Under the pieces are notes generated by a model. That model was not told the origin of the DNA. It was given only the letters and a program-made list of their open reading frames with translations, and did no database searches. This document shows positions 1 through 8,175 of a stretch of 64,000 nt of DNA, one piece after another. The translations under genes were made by a program, and so were the position numbers. Source of the stretch: Pedobacter nyackensis (GTDB lineage: Bacteria > Bacteroidota > Bacteroidia > Sphingobacteriales > Sphingobacteriaceae); NCBI RefSeq assembly GCF_900176505.1, contig NZ_FWYB01000008.1, forward strand, positions 1-64,000, read 5' to 3'. Each line of letters opens with the position of its first letter. The stretch's first letter is position 1.

Positions 1-11
1 GAGGGTGTAAA

Positions 12-59
12 ATAAACTGTGTCAAAATAGTTAATTGTTAACTTAGAGACACAGTTTAT
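12..59 (+). repeat. Hairpin in the left end of the IS, just before the transposase start
   Basis: Bases 12-23 (ATAAACTGTGTC) are the exact reverse complement of 48-59 (GACACAGTTTAT). Inside the loop a second arm pair, GTTAA at 30-34 and TTAAC at 38-42, extends the fold. The outer left arm is part of the terminal inverted repeat, so the element carries a third, inverted copy of its end sequence four bases ahead of the transposase ATG. A transcript entering from outside would fold here and could hide the start; this role is inferred from other IS families. Confidence 0.6.
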
Positions 60-62
60 AAA

Positions 63-1286
63 ATGAGAAAAGATGAGCAGCTCGATTATGAGCAAATGAA
101 GCAAAAGGCCCTTGAGCAATTGCGTTCGGGCAAATCCTTGTACGGTAAGGACGGAGCTTTTGCTCCCTTACTAAAAAGCTTTTTAGACTCGGCATTAGAA
201 GCGGAACTTGAAAGCCATTTAGATTCTGAGGAACGCCTTTCAGGCAACCGTAAAAACGGCAAGACCAGTAAAGAAGTACGTACTTCCTCCGGTACCATTA
301 CCATCGACACCCCAAGAGATCGGAGCTCTACCTTTGAGCCTGAGTTGATTCGCAAACGCGAGACTATTCTTGCAGAAAGTCTGGAGACTAAAATCATTGG
401 TATGTATGGGCTTGGAATGAGCCTTAGGGATATTTCCAAACACATAAAGGATATGTACGATACAGATATCAGTCACAGCACTTTATCAGCCATTACAGAC
501 AAAATTATTCCAGAAGTAAAGGAATGGCAATCCCGTCCATTGGAGGATCTCTATACTATTGTATGGCTGGATGCGATGCATTACAAAGTCAAAGAGGATC
601 ATCGCATGATCTCACATGCAGTTTACAATATAATCGGCATAGATCGCCACGGTTATAAGACCCTTTTAGGAATGTATGTTTCTCAAAATGAAGGCGCCAA
701 TTTTTGGCTATCGGTGCTCACTGATTTACAGAACAGAGGGGTAAAAGATATTCTGATTGCCTGTATTGACAACCTGAATGGGTTTCCTGCTGCTATCAAT
801 ACCGTATTTCCACAAACGGAAATCCAGACCTGCGTAGTACATCAGATCCGCAACAGCTTGAAATATGTAGCTTCAAAAGACCAAAAAGCATTTATGACCG
901 ATCTGAAGCCTGTTTATAAAGCTGATACACTTGAACAGGCAGAACTCAGATTGGATGATCTGGAGGCTAAATGGGGTAAGAAATATGAAAAAGTGATTGA
1001 ATCCTGGAGGAATAATTGGTCAAAATTAACCAGCTATTTTCGATATGATGCTGCTGTACGCAGATTGATTTACACCACCAACACCATTGAAGGATTCCAC
1101 CGACAGGTACGAAAGGTGACTAAAACAAAAGGAGCATTTACTTCTGATATGGCACTACTAAAACTAATTTACCTGGCACATAATAACATTAGCCAGAAGT
1201 GGACAATGCCATTGAGTAATTGGGGTATCACTGCGCAAAAACTTGCCATTTGGTTTCCTGATCGGATGGTATTAGATTTGAACTAA
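63..1286 (+). CDS. IS256-family (Transposase_mut) DDE transposase
   Basis: This 407-residue protein catalyses cut-and-paste or copy-out transposition of the surrounding element. Its length is normal for IS256. The expected catalytic triad can be placed: D170 in IVWLDAMHY, D236 in IACIDNLNG, and E343 in TTNTIEGFHRQ, followed by the basic family stretch VRKVTKTKG. The N-terminal part carries the family pattern of an LDSALEAELESHL helix and a GNRKNGKTSK basic patch. The reading frame is intact, so the element could be active. The start at 63 follows a hairpin in the left end (bases 12-59) that may limit expression from outside transcripts. Confidence 0.95.
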   Translation: MRKDEQLDYEQMKQKALEQLRSGKSLYGKDGAFAPLLKSFLDSALEAELESHLDSEERLSGNRKNGKTSKEVRTSSGTITIDTPRDRSSTFEPELIRKRETILAESLETKIIGMYGLGMSLRDISKHIKDMYDTDISHSTLSAITDKIIPEVKEWQSRPLEDLYTIVWLDAMHYKVKEDHRMISHAVYNIIGIDRHGYKTLLGMYVSQNEGANFWLSVLTDLQNRGVKDILIACIDNLNGFPAAINTVFPQTEIQTCVVHQIRNSLKYVASKDQKAFMTDLKPVYKADTLEQAELRLDDLEAKWGKKYEKVIESWRNNWSKLTSYFRYDAAVRRLIYTTNTIEGFHRQVRKVTKTKGAFTSDMALLKLIYLAHNNISQKWTMPLSNWGITAQKLAIWFPDRMVLDLN

Positions 1287-1336
1287 AATGAACAAGGCAG
1301 TAACTCTAATGAATCACCGCCTTGACACAGTTTATT

Positions 1337-1816
1337 TTACATACCCTTGTAATGGGTCAGTAAACGATGATAAATTCTTGACCTGCTTACTTTTCCTCTT
1401 AAATTGTCATCCAATTCGTTAAAATGAAAAAAAACATCTTCTATTACTTTTTTATAACTTTTACCTCCATCGTTAGCATGATATAATTCCGGTTCAATGG
1501 CTAACAGTACAACCAGTAATAACTTAGCAGCGTCTTCTTTATAACCACTAATGTGAATATAACGACCTGCTCTTTGAATAAATAGATTAGCAAGCCCATG
1601 TACGTCAGCCACATTCATTTCTTGAATAGCCCCAGATATAAATACTACTCCACTTTTAAGTGTAAAATTTGAATAACGGGCTGCTGCTCTATAAAGCAAC
1701 CTCCGATCGTACCTGGCTTTTTTTAAAAAGAAATCTCTAGGAGCAGGATCAAACACCCACCGCAATGTCTCTTCAAGTTCTGGAATATGTTTTTCCAACG
1801 GATAAAGTGTTTTCAT
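1337..1816 (-). pseudogene. Unknown protein, 3' end truncated by the IS
   Basis: The frame gives 159 residues, but its last codons and stop lie in the right inverted repeat of the IS: TAA at 1337-1339 and the final Met and Gly codons belong to the element. The original protein was therefore longer. The visible part is soluble and mixed alpha/beta, with an aromatic and Arg-rich segment (KKARYDRRLLYRAAARYS); I do not recognise the family. Its ATG overlaps the stop of a short upstream frame on the same strand (TTATGA at 1813-1818), which suggests it was translationally coupled to a gene now lost. Whether the truncated product is stable is unknown. Confidence 0.6.
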
Positions 1817-2150
1817 AACTCTAATGTAGAAAATGTGGCCTCATCACCCGTTAACACCTTTGAAGATGTTACATTACTCAATAGCTTCACGGTATGCTTA
1901 AGCTCGATTAATTTGTTATATATGGTCTAATATATAAATTCCGAGATTACCAAGTCACATTTCCCTCCTTAACTTGTCTTTTTTGCACATCCACACCTAC
2001 CTGATATAATTACTTTAAAAAAACACTTCCAATGCAAATGGGTTGCACACATGGTATTAATATTTGTACCCTTGATTTAGGGTTCATACTATGCGAAATA
2101 ACATTTCTAATTGTAATATTGAATAGCTCCGCATTAGGATAAAAGATTAT
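1817..2150. other. Intergenic stretch between divergent genes
   Basis: No complete gene is seen. On the minus strand a frame of about 38 codons without ATG runs from about 1928 to the TGA at 1813-1815 and overlaps the start of the next gene, so it may be the tail of a decayed upstream gene. The rest is A+T-rich and must contain the promoter of the plus-strand gene at 2151; no exact TAnnTTTG element is visible. Confidence 0.4.
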
Positions 2151-2759
2151 ATGGAAATTACGCTAGCACATAATAAAGCTCTTAATGCCTTAGTATATTT
2201 TACGGAAAGAGTAAAGCCACTTTATTTAACTAAGGCAATTAAGCTATTATATCTTGCTGATGAATATGCAATTAAAGATTCTGGTGTACCTATTACCTGG
2301 CTAAATTATAAAGCTTGGAAATACGGCCCTGTTCCCGAAGAAATTTGGAACAAGCCAAAATTAACGAGCAATTTAGAGATAGATGCAATAGATCAAATCA
2401 ATCTCACTACTTCACATTTAGCCGACAAGATTATTTTAAAACCTGTAAAGGAATTTGATGATTCCAATTTTTCAGATTATGAGATAGATGCGCTTGATCA
2501 TATTGTAAAACAATATGGTAGCTTTAACGCTGAACAATTAGTAGAAATTTTACATAAAGAAGGTACATTATGGCATAAAGTTGTTGAGAGGAACAATCTT
2601 CAACAACAATTTACTTTGAAAAGCAATTCGGATTTTATTATTGAATTTACAGAACTTCTGGATACTGATTTTAAGAAATCGGCATTCGAGGTTGCTTATC
2701 AAGCTTATTTAATGCAGGCTAATCTTATACCAAGTACCAAGGTTAACAGTATCCAATAA
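2151..2759 (+). CDS. Panacea-domain (DUF4065, SocA-like) protein, possible antitoxin
   Basis: This 202-residue protein has the Panacea/DUF4065 signature near its N-terminus: an alpha-helical KLLYLADEYAIKDSG segment followed by WKYGPVPEEIW at about residues 62-72, equivalent to the family pattern KLLYFA...AWKYGPV. Panacea domains are found as antitoxins that neutralise unrelated toxins (PanAT systems) and as the proteolytic-adaptor antitoxin SocA. The C-terminal half (about 110-202) looks like the usual extension. Two genes of unknown role follow on the same strand, the first 228 bases downstream; either could be the partner, but toxin-antitoxin pairs are normally closer. Domain assignment is fairly secure; the antitoxin role is inferred. 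Confidence 0.75.
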   Translation: MEITLAHNKALNALVYFTERVKPLYLTKAIKLLYLADEYAIKDSGVPITWLNYKAWKYGPVPEEIWNKPKLTSNLEIDAIDQINLTTSHLADKIILKPVKEFDDSNFSDYEIDALDHIVKQYGSFNAEQLVEILHKEGTLWHKVVERNNLQQQFTLKSNSDFIIEFTELLDTDFKKSAFEVAYQAYLMQANLIPSTKVNSIQ

Positions 2760-2987
2760 AACAAAGTATTCTCTGAAATATTTCTATTTCTCCAATAATG
2801 TAACCTACTGTGCGAATGCATTAGTTGTGGTATTTTGTGGACCAATTAAAACAGATTACATATATTAGCATTATTAAACGAGATCACGACGGAAGGTGGA
2901 TATGCAATTGTAACTATTTGCATATTTTTAACATCAGAATTATATTAAAAATAATTCCTGCGACCTGCTTTCAAAAATGGAAAAATT

Positions 2988-3467
2988 ATGAGTACTGTAA
3001 AACATAAAACAGCTGATTTTGAACCCAATGATTTAGAGAATTGGTTTGATGACATCATTAACAACATGAAAGTAGATAAGATGATGCTACAAACCATGAC
3101 TGCTGATGAAAAGAAGACTTCATTTTACAACACTTTGATGAGTGGAAATGCACATAAAATTCATCAAAGCGCTAGAAATCAAAGTTCAATGTATTTCATC
3201 CAGGAGCTCTTAAAAACCTATATAGGCGAACTCATAAATTACGATAAGGTACCTCTAGAAATCGCTTTTGATTTGTCAGACGCCAAAATTCTTGTTTGGG
3301 CAAAAATTCATAACGATGATGAGTCGACAGAAGACGCATTACTTTTAGCTGAAGCAAAAGCAAATGCTAAATTTCATGATTATGGTTTTTTTATTTCTTC
3401 AACAATAGTTGAAGATAGAGATCAGCAATCTGTACCTCCTCATTATAAAGCTATAAAATTTGATTAA
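2988..3467 (+). CDS. Unknown soluble protein, first gene of a two-gene unit
   Basis: The 159-residue product has no signal peptide or membrane segment and I do not recognise it. It is helical and acidic in the N-terminal half (NDLENWFDDIINNMKVDKMM). Its C-terminal half alternates in a way that suggests a small alpha/beta core: LEIAFDLSDAKILVWAKI, a long acidic helix, then the strand FFISSTIV. Its stop at 3465-3467 is followed directly by the ATG of the next gene at 3468, so the two are almost certainly co-translated and may act together. It lies between a Panacea gene and a HEPN-like gene in an IS-bordered accessory patch, which hints at a conflict-system role without showing one. Confidence 0.7.
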   Translation: MSTVKHKTADFEPNDLENWFDDIINNMKVDKMMLQTMTADEKKTSFYNTLMSGNAHKIHQSARNQSSMYFIQELLKTYIGELINYDKVPLEIAFDLSDAKILVWAKIHNDDESTEDALLLAEAKANAKFHDYGFFISSTIVEDRDQQSVPPHYKAIKFD

Positions 3468-3962
3468 ATGGCTGGTTTTAGTGCTCATGTCGATCAAGCA
3501 ATACACAATTGCAAGACATTAAAATCAATAAACCAAAATGTACCAGATAGCTGGGACTGGCAGGTAACAACAGCTTTTTACACTGCTGTCCACCTTGTTA
3601 ATGGCCACATGGCAAAAATAGCTAATCATCACTATAAATCGCATGTATCTGTTAAGCAAGCCCTTTTTTGCGGGAAAGATGTAGCAGTTCCAGAGAGAAT
3701 ATATTTGTCCTACGTAAAGTTAGAAAGCTTATCAAGGCGAGCAAGATATTTATGTAATGAATCACCAGACAAATCTCCTGAACAGGCACATATAACTTAT
3801 GAAATTCATTTAGCCAAAGCAATTCGGCATCTTGATGTTGTTGCGGGGTATCTATGTAAATTACACGGAATTTCACTAGAAAAGTATGAACTGAATTGTA
3901 AAGAATTGAATAGTGACAAGTTAAATTTCTTTTTGCATAAGCCAGAATCAAAAGCAGCTTAA
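3468..3962 (+). CDS. HEPN-like helical protein
   Basis: The 164-residue protein looks like a HEPN-type four-helix bundle. It has WDWQVTTAFYTAVHLVNGHM at about residues 25-44, where HEPN proteins show W-x-TxxFYxAxH, then HHYKSH, and later SYVKLESLSRRARYLC, matching the YxxLxxxSRxARY pattern of this group. The RNase motif R-x(4-6)-H of toxic HEPN proteins is not seen, so it may be a non-catalytic or structural member. It starts on the base after the stop of the preceding gene. Proteins of this group occur in toxin-antitoxin and abortive-infection loci, but also alone; the role here is open. Confidence 0.6.
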   Translation: MAGFSAHVDQAIHNCKTLKSINQNVPDSWDWQVTTAFYTAVHLVNGHMAKIANHHYKSHVSVKQALFCGKDVAVPERIYLSYVKLESLSRRARYLCNESPDKSPEQAHITYEIHLAKAIRHLDVVAGYLCKLHGISLEKYELNCKELNSDKLNFFLHKPESKAA

Positions 3963-4346
3963 AACCATCCTCAGTCCAGTATCTTCTACCTAATTGTGCC
4001 TACATAGGGAAGGTTTAGTTGTGGAGAACACCTCTTTAAACAAAATTGGATAAAGTATGCAGGCCTGAGCTAAACAGTTATTTGGAATTAATAAAACCTA
4101 TGAGATATATCACCTCTAGAGAAATAAACCATGTTAGAAATCATACTATTTGGAGTATAGCAATAGTATAAAAAAGAAAAGGTAATGCTATCACTAGCAA
4201 AGCCTCCGGTACAAATATACAAATTCCTTATATTAAAACAATTATAATTAAGAATTCTTATATTATATCTTTATTATAACTACCTGATTTGGAACAAGCT
4301 ATTCAAGCTATTATTTCTGAAAATTAAACGGTCCTATTTGGGCCTC
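3963..4346. other. Intergenic, no gene seen
   Basis: About 380 A+T-rich bases between convergent genes. No reading frame with family resemblance, no clear terminator hairpin and no promoter motif that I would defend. Confidence 0.5.
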
Positions 4347-4679
4347 TCAAAAGTCATAAATACTTGGAACATGATATTTAATCCTTAAGCTTCCTTTTGT
4401 AGCCTTGTATGACTTGAATTGAACAGCTACTTTTGGGTAGTAGTGATCAAGTCTAAATTTCTCTTGAATTTTACCTCCGGGCAATCTCACGCCGCGGACT
4501 TCAATACTATCATTTACATGACCCGAAATTTCCAAAAGTAACGCAGTTGGAGTTTTAACTCTAGTTTCTGCAATTAACAACGTATCCTTCGAAACGTCAG
4601 AAATAACCCACTCTCCCCTATTTTCACATGATGCAAAAAAAAACATAGGTAGGGCTAAAAAAAGAAGTAGATTTTTCAT
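4347..4679 (-). CDS. Small lipoprotein of unknown function
   Basis: The frame is open from 4739, but the ATG at 4677-4679 gives an ideal lipoprotein signal: MKNLLLFLALPMFFFASC, with the lipobox FASC and a mature N-terminus CENRGEW. That leaves 110 residues. The mature part is beta-rich and hydrophilic (DTLLIAETRVKTPTALLLEI) and could be a small immunoglobulin-like domain. It stands alone, convergent with the HEPN-like gene. I do not recognise a family. Confidence 0.65.
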   Translation of the reverse strand: MKNLLLFLALPMFFFASCENRGEWVISDVSKDTLLIAETRVKTPTALLLEISGHVNDSIEVRGVRLPGGKIQEKFRLDHYYPKVAVQFKSYKATKGSLRIKYHVPSIYDF

Positions 4680-4846
4680 GAATAAGTAGCGTTTTGGTGT
4701 TTGGTATCCAAAGTTTGGGAATTTATTCGAATAAAGCAATCATTAAATCCAGCCGAACTATTATACTTTTATTATACTAATTATCGAGTAGATAATAAAA
4801 GACATAATTGCATTGCTTTTAAAACTGGTTCGAATATCTTTATGCT

Positions 4847-5071
4847 ATGGAAGTATACTTAGTATGGCACACTCATGTTGATGAAAGACTTGATGGTGGA
4901 GAAGATGTGAAACTGATAGGCGTGTATAGTTCAATTGGTGAAGCTAACTCAGCTATAGTACGGAAGGGAACCTGTGAGGGTTTTAAGGATCATAAAGATG
5001 GATTCGAAATAGCAACCTATACAGTAGATAGCGATAACTGGCCTGAGGGGTTTGTAACTCAGTTGTCGTAA
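4847..5071 (+). CDS. Small DUF7336-like protein
   Basis: The 74-residue product resembles the short DUF7336 proteins: an initial strand EVYLVWHTHV, then DDVKLIGVYSS-type sequence (here EDVKLIGVYSSIGEANSAI), a GFKDHKDGFEI segment and a final WPEGF. The fold is probably a small alpha/beta ferredoxin-like domain; function unknown. A possible promoter has TTG at 4813-4815, 19 bases, then TATCTTTA at 4835-4842, which would put the transcript start only a few bases before the ATG. It is transcribed away from the lipoprotein on its left. Confidence 0.6.
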   Translation: MEVYLVWHTHVDERLDGGEDVKLIGVYSSIGEANSAIVRKGTCEGFKDHKDGFEIATYTVDSDNWPEGFVTQLS

Positions 5072-5212
5072 ATTAATCCTTATTCGATATGACAATAGAT
5101 AATAAGCTTAAAATCTTCCTGCCAGTAGCGCCGAGCGGCCATTGCATCACGCTGCTGCTTGTCTACTTCGTTAGCCTGAAAGTCCCAATCACAATATCAA
5201 CTCTATGAAAGA

Positions 5213-5389
5213 TTAACTTTTCAAAACTATAACACCTAAAATAATAACCCCGATGTATAACATTACCGGTCCACCGACAAACATTATAGTATTAATTGGA
5301 TCAGGTATATTTGTTGAAAATGCTATTCCAGCGGAAAGCCACCCTCCAACCATTAATGCAATTCCCAGTATTTTAAATTTGTTTCTCAT
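5213..5389 (-). CDS. Small two-helix membrane protein
   Basis: I choose the ATG at 5387-5389 because GGAG lies about 9 bases before it, and because it starts the cationic-hydrophobic segment MRNKFKILGIALMVGGWLSA; a longer frame to 5455 would run back into the upstream gene. The 58 residues hold two membrane helices (about 6-25 and 35-56) with a short NIPDPINT loop. It follows the small lipoprotein gene at 5406-5564 by 16 bases on the same strand, so the two form an operon. Function unknown. Confidence 0.6.
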   Translation of the reverse strand: MRNKFKILGIALMVGGWLSAGIAFSTNIPDPINTIMFVGGPVMLYIGVIILGVIVLKS

Positions 5390-5405
5390 GAGAAGCCTTA
5401 CTCCA

Positions 5406-5564
5406 TTACCTTTTTCCCAAATCATCAGGCACACAGATAATCTGGCCCCCAGCAATTGTTTCCTCGTGCATACCTTCAGGGCATCCTTTCTTTCCGCATC
5501 CGTTCATCAAAATTACAGTTCCAAAAACTGCAACTAGCGTAAATATAAAACGTTTAGATCTCAT
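5406..5564 (-). CDS. 52-residue lipoprotein
   Basis: A short gene easy to miss. The translation starts MRSKRFIFTLVAVFGTVI and reaches a good lipobox (LMNGC) at about residue 23; the mature peptide CGKKGCPEGMHEETIAGGQ ends with ICVPDDLGKR. Three cysteines remain after lipidation-site cleavage, including the first, so a disulphide between the other two is possible. It begins 13 bases after the stop of the secreted-protein gene 5578-6162 and ends 16 bases before the two-helix membrane protein. All three share one strand and probably one transcript. No family recognised. Confidence 0.65.
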   Translation of the reverse strand: MRSKRFIFTLVAVFGTVILMNGCGKKGCPEGMHEETIAGGQIICVPDDLGKR

Positions 5565-5577
5565 CTCGGGACGGAAA

Positions 5578-6162
5578 TTATTTAGCTGAAGTAGTATTTT
5601 GTTTCTCCTGATTATATAGCTTGATGTAATTTCTCAGCATATCAAAGCTAAAACTCTTTTCAGCTTTAAACCTTGCCCATAATATAGGGTTATCGCCTAA
5701 CAACTGTTCAAAATTGCCCTCCTTCTCAGCACGGGAAAAAGAAAGTGCAGTCGTTTTTATACTAAACAAAGGGCCATTACCTTTACTGGCATACCAGGAA
5801 GTAACGATAGTATTACCATATCGGCTGTAGGTTGTCTTCTCAAATTCATATAACTGAACATCGCCCTGTTCATGCAGCTGCAAAAACCTCAACTTTGATT
5901 GATTAGGTAAAGCCCTGGCTACAAAAGTCTCAGATTTTGTTGGATTAAAAACCCTATGGTAAGCGCTTGTGTTCTTTTCACTGATCACAAGCGGTTTTGA
6001 TTGACCCGTTTCTTGAAATCTATGTTTACCAAAGAGCGGTTTCGTTATCTCACCTCTTAGCGTGTCATTTTTAAGGGTAACGATGTAGTCATTTTGAGCG
6101 AGAGCAGTTGTTCCTAAAGCCATGCAAAAGCATGTCGAAAGTATAAGTGCAGTTAATTTCAT
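5578..6162 (-). CDS. Secreted protein of unknown function
   Basis: Although the frame extends to 6231, the ATG at 6160-6162 gives a standard signal peptide, MKLTALILSTCFCMALGTTALAQ, with cleavage after ALA. The product is then 194 residues. The mature protein starts NDYIVTLKNDTLRGEI, a pattern common at the start of periplasmic or surface proteins in Bacteroidota, and is beta-rich throughout. It heads a probable three-gene unit with two tiny envelope proteins downstream. I cannot name the family; it may be an envelope-stress or assembly accessory. Confidence 0.65.
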   Translation of the reverse strand: MKLTALILSTCFCMALGTTALAQNDYIVTLKNDTLRGEITKPLFGKHRFQETGQSKPLVISEKNTSAYHRVFNPTKSETFVARALPNQSKLRFLQLHEQGDVQLYEFEKTTYSRYGNTIVTSWYASKGNGPLFSIKTTALSFSRAEKEGNFEQLLGDNPILWARFKAEKSFSFDMLRNYIKLYNQEKQNTTSAK

Positions 6163-6267
6163 ACCCAAATATAATAAAATCATCTCTTTTGAAGATACAG
6201 CTTTCCAACTATCTAAAATATTGTAAAACATTCTTGTATTTTCTTAAATAAACCAAAATATTTCTTT

Positions 6268-6298
6268 TTGGTTATTTATCTATAATTATATAGGTTTG
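6268..6298 (+). promoter_or_regulatory. Bacteroidota promoter for the DUF3800 gene
   Basis: TTG at 6268-6270 (inside CTTTTTGG), a 20-base spacer, and TAGGTTTG at 6291-6298, matching -33 TTG and -7 TAnnTTTG. The 23 bases 6255-6277 around the -33 element are identical to 20024-20046, where the same spacing leads to the AlbA_2 pseudogene. Confidence 0.65.
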
Positions 6299-6345
6299 TA
6301 ATGCACCAACAGGTACTTTTCACGCCTGCCTTATAAATAATAAAA

Positions 6346-7053
6346 TTGAATAAAAGATACTTTTTTATTGACGAAAGCGGGGATCCGATCTTTTATGGTT
6401 CCAGAAAAAAATTACTGGTTGGTACAGAAGGTTTTCAACCCTTTCTTCTCATTGGAATGATTGAAACTGACGATAGAAAAATGCTTCGAAAAGCTATAAT
6501 TGAATTTATGAATAATATCAAAACTGATATTATGTATAATTCTATTCCTTCAGTTGCAAACGAAAAAGGATGGTATGTTCATGCCAGAAGTGATCATCCA
6601 GAAATAAGGGCAAAATTCTTTGAGTTACTAAGAACTCTGGAAGGATACAAAGCACATGTGGTTATAGCAAAGAAAGACTTAAGCATATTTAACAGAAAAC
6701 ATAATGGGAATCCAACTGAATTCTATTTTGATGTTTTGCACCATTTACTTAATGGAAAACTACAGACCTCAGATCTACACCATTGCTTGTACTTATCTCA
6801 AAGAGGTAATAATACACTACATCGCTTTGAAGAAGCCGTTAACAAAGCATTAGAAGCTGGAAATGTTAAATATAATAATTCAGGAACTTATCAGCTAGAG
6901 CTGGTTCCAAGCAACGAAATGCCGGAATTAAGTATTATTGACTATATGATGTGGGCTATTCAACGCAAATTACTAAAAGGAGAAAAACGTTACTTTGAAG
7001 CCTTAAGAAGTAAATATGGAGAAATCATCAATCTATATCAGGAATCGATATAA
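6346..7053 (+). CDS. DUF3800 domain protein
   Basis: The 235-residue protein opens with the hallmark RYFFIDESGDP (D8 to D13), the first acidic motif of the RNase H-like DUF3800 fold, and later has acidic and aromatic residues in SIIDYMMWAIQR that fit the last conserved helix with its Asp. DUF3800 proteins are widespread in accessory and defence regions, and are suspected nucleases or nucleic-acid-binding proteins. The gene begins with TTG at 6346; no ATG lies near, and the start leaves the DUF3800 motif at its usual distance from the N-terminus. A good promoter lies at 6268-6298. It stands alone, with no partner gene. Confidence 0.8.
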   Translation: MNKRYFFIDESGDPIFYGSRKKLLVGTEGFQPFLLIGMIETDDRKMLRKAIIEFMNNIKTDIMYNSIPSVANEKGWYVHARSDHPEIRAKFFELLRTLEGYKAHVVIAKKDLSIFNRKHNGNPTEFYFDVLHHLLNGKLQTSDLHHCLYLSQRGNNTLHRFEEAVNKALEAGNVKYNNSGTYQLELVPSNEMPELSIIDYMMWAIQRKLLKGEKRYFEALRSKYGEIINLYQESI

Positions 7054-7218
7054 AACAAAAAAGCCAAAAAATCCCAAAGCCCCCGTGCCAATACTGGCAA
7101 CACCCATCATGGGATGAGATATGTAAGCTCAAAACTTTTTAGCTAATGCAAATATAAAAAAAATACACGAAATCTTATAAGTGAATAAAAAAACAAACTT
7201 CGGGTGGGGCAGATTTGG

Positions 7219-8100
7219 TTATATAATTAATCTGCGGGTAATTCCCTTCTTATACTGCCCGGGAGTAGACCCTGTTATGCTTTTGAAAACTCTGGAAAAA
7301 TAGGCTTGACTTTCAAACCCCAATTCATTGGCAATTTCATAAAAAGTCTTATCGGTGGTTGCCAGAAGAAATTGGGAACGTTCAATTCTTTTCGATTTAA
7401 GGTAATCCAATGGTCTTGTACCAGTATTCTGTAAAAATAGTCTGGAGAAATGATCTGGGTGATAATTGGCTGTTTTAGCCAATTCCGCAACCGAGATCGA
7501 ATGACTTAAATGATTCTGCATAAAAAAAATGGCGGTCGCAATTTTGGAATTAATATGGTTTGCCTCGGACTTTAAAAACAATGGAGATTGTACAAATCTG
7601 GAAACCAGTGTCAATAGAAGTCCACATGTTTCCATATAGGCCGACAACGGAATGGTATTGTTCAATTCATAATAAGCAGTTAAATCTTTATCCTTTTCAA
7701 ATACTTCGGGATTATGAGAGGTAACCAAACCTCTTCCAGGATTAAGATTAAAAACCCTTTTCATAGACGTAATGTCTATTTCATTTGCAGAAATTTTAAA
7801 TACTTTTCTATTAGAAGCAAATAGGGACCCCAACTGAAATTCTTCTAAAAAACATATATAATAATGGCTCAGATAATGCTCACATACATAACTAAAGGTA
7901 GTAAAACTGGGTATTAAATACAAAAAACCGGGTTCAAGAACATACTCTTCCAGGTCACAAATGAGTTTCCCTTTCCCCTCATCAATGTATATTATTCTAA
8001 AGAACACACTGGTAACATTCTTATAATTCCAGTTCTTATTTAATTTCACATAATCTGTAAGCAGCAATGTAAATGTAGACTTGCAATCAATAGTGTTCAT
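7219..8100 (-). CDS. AraC-family transcriptional regulator
   Basis: The 293-residue protein has the two C-terminal helix-turn-helix motifs of the AraC/XylS family: SVAELAKTANYHPDHFSRLF at about residues 205-224, and FYEIANELGFESQAYFSRVF at about 252-271, followed by STPGQYKKG. The N-terminal 150 residues are a cupin-like sensing domain (LEPGFLYLIPSF). It is the last gene on the minus strand beside the DUF1553-DUF1501-cytochrome operon, with about 75 bases between, so it may regulate that operon or simply be its neighbour. The ligand cannot be guessed from sequence. Confidence 0.9.
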   Translation of the reverse strand: MNTIDCKSTFTLLLTDYVKLNKNWNYKNVTSVFFRIIYIDEGKGKLICDLEEYVLEPGFLYLIPSFTTFSYVCEHYLSHYYICFLEEFQLGSLFASNRKVFKISANEIDITSMKRVFNLNPGRGLVTSHNPEVFEKDKDLTAYYELNNTIPLSAYMETCGLLLTLVSRFVQSPLFLKSEANHINSKIATAIFFMQNHLSHSISVAELAKTANYHPDHFSRLFLQNTGTRPLDYLKSKRIERSQFLLATTDKTFYEIANELGFESQAYFSRVFKSITGSTPGQYKKGITRRLII

Positions 8101-8175
8101 TGAAAAATATTTATTTGAAGATAATCTTTTCCATTTCTATCTCCACAAAAATTGTTTCCAGTTAGCTTTTTATAG

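Larger units (their letters stand above)
1..1347 (+). mobile_element. IS256-family insertion sequence, apparently complete
   Basis: The two ends are imperfect inverted repeats: bases 1-25 match the reverse complement of about 1322-1346, with an uninterrupted 20-base core ending in AAACTGTGTCAA. Between them lies one transposase gene. The element starts at the first base of the window, so the left flank and any target duplication cannot be seen; the right end is placed at 1346/1347 from the repeat. It interrupts the minus-strand gene on its right. IS256 elements usually make 8-9 bp target duplications. Confidence 0.88.

Noticed and set aside
2825..3007. A 60-codon plus-strand frame before the gene at 2988
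   Set aside because: It overlaps the start of the better supported gene and its composition looks random.
3963..4346. A small RNA gene in the gene-free stretch
   Set aside because: No promoter plus terminator pair could be defended.
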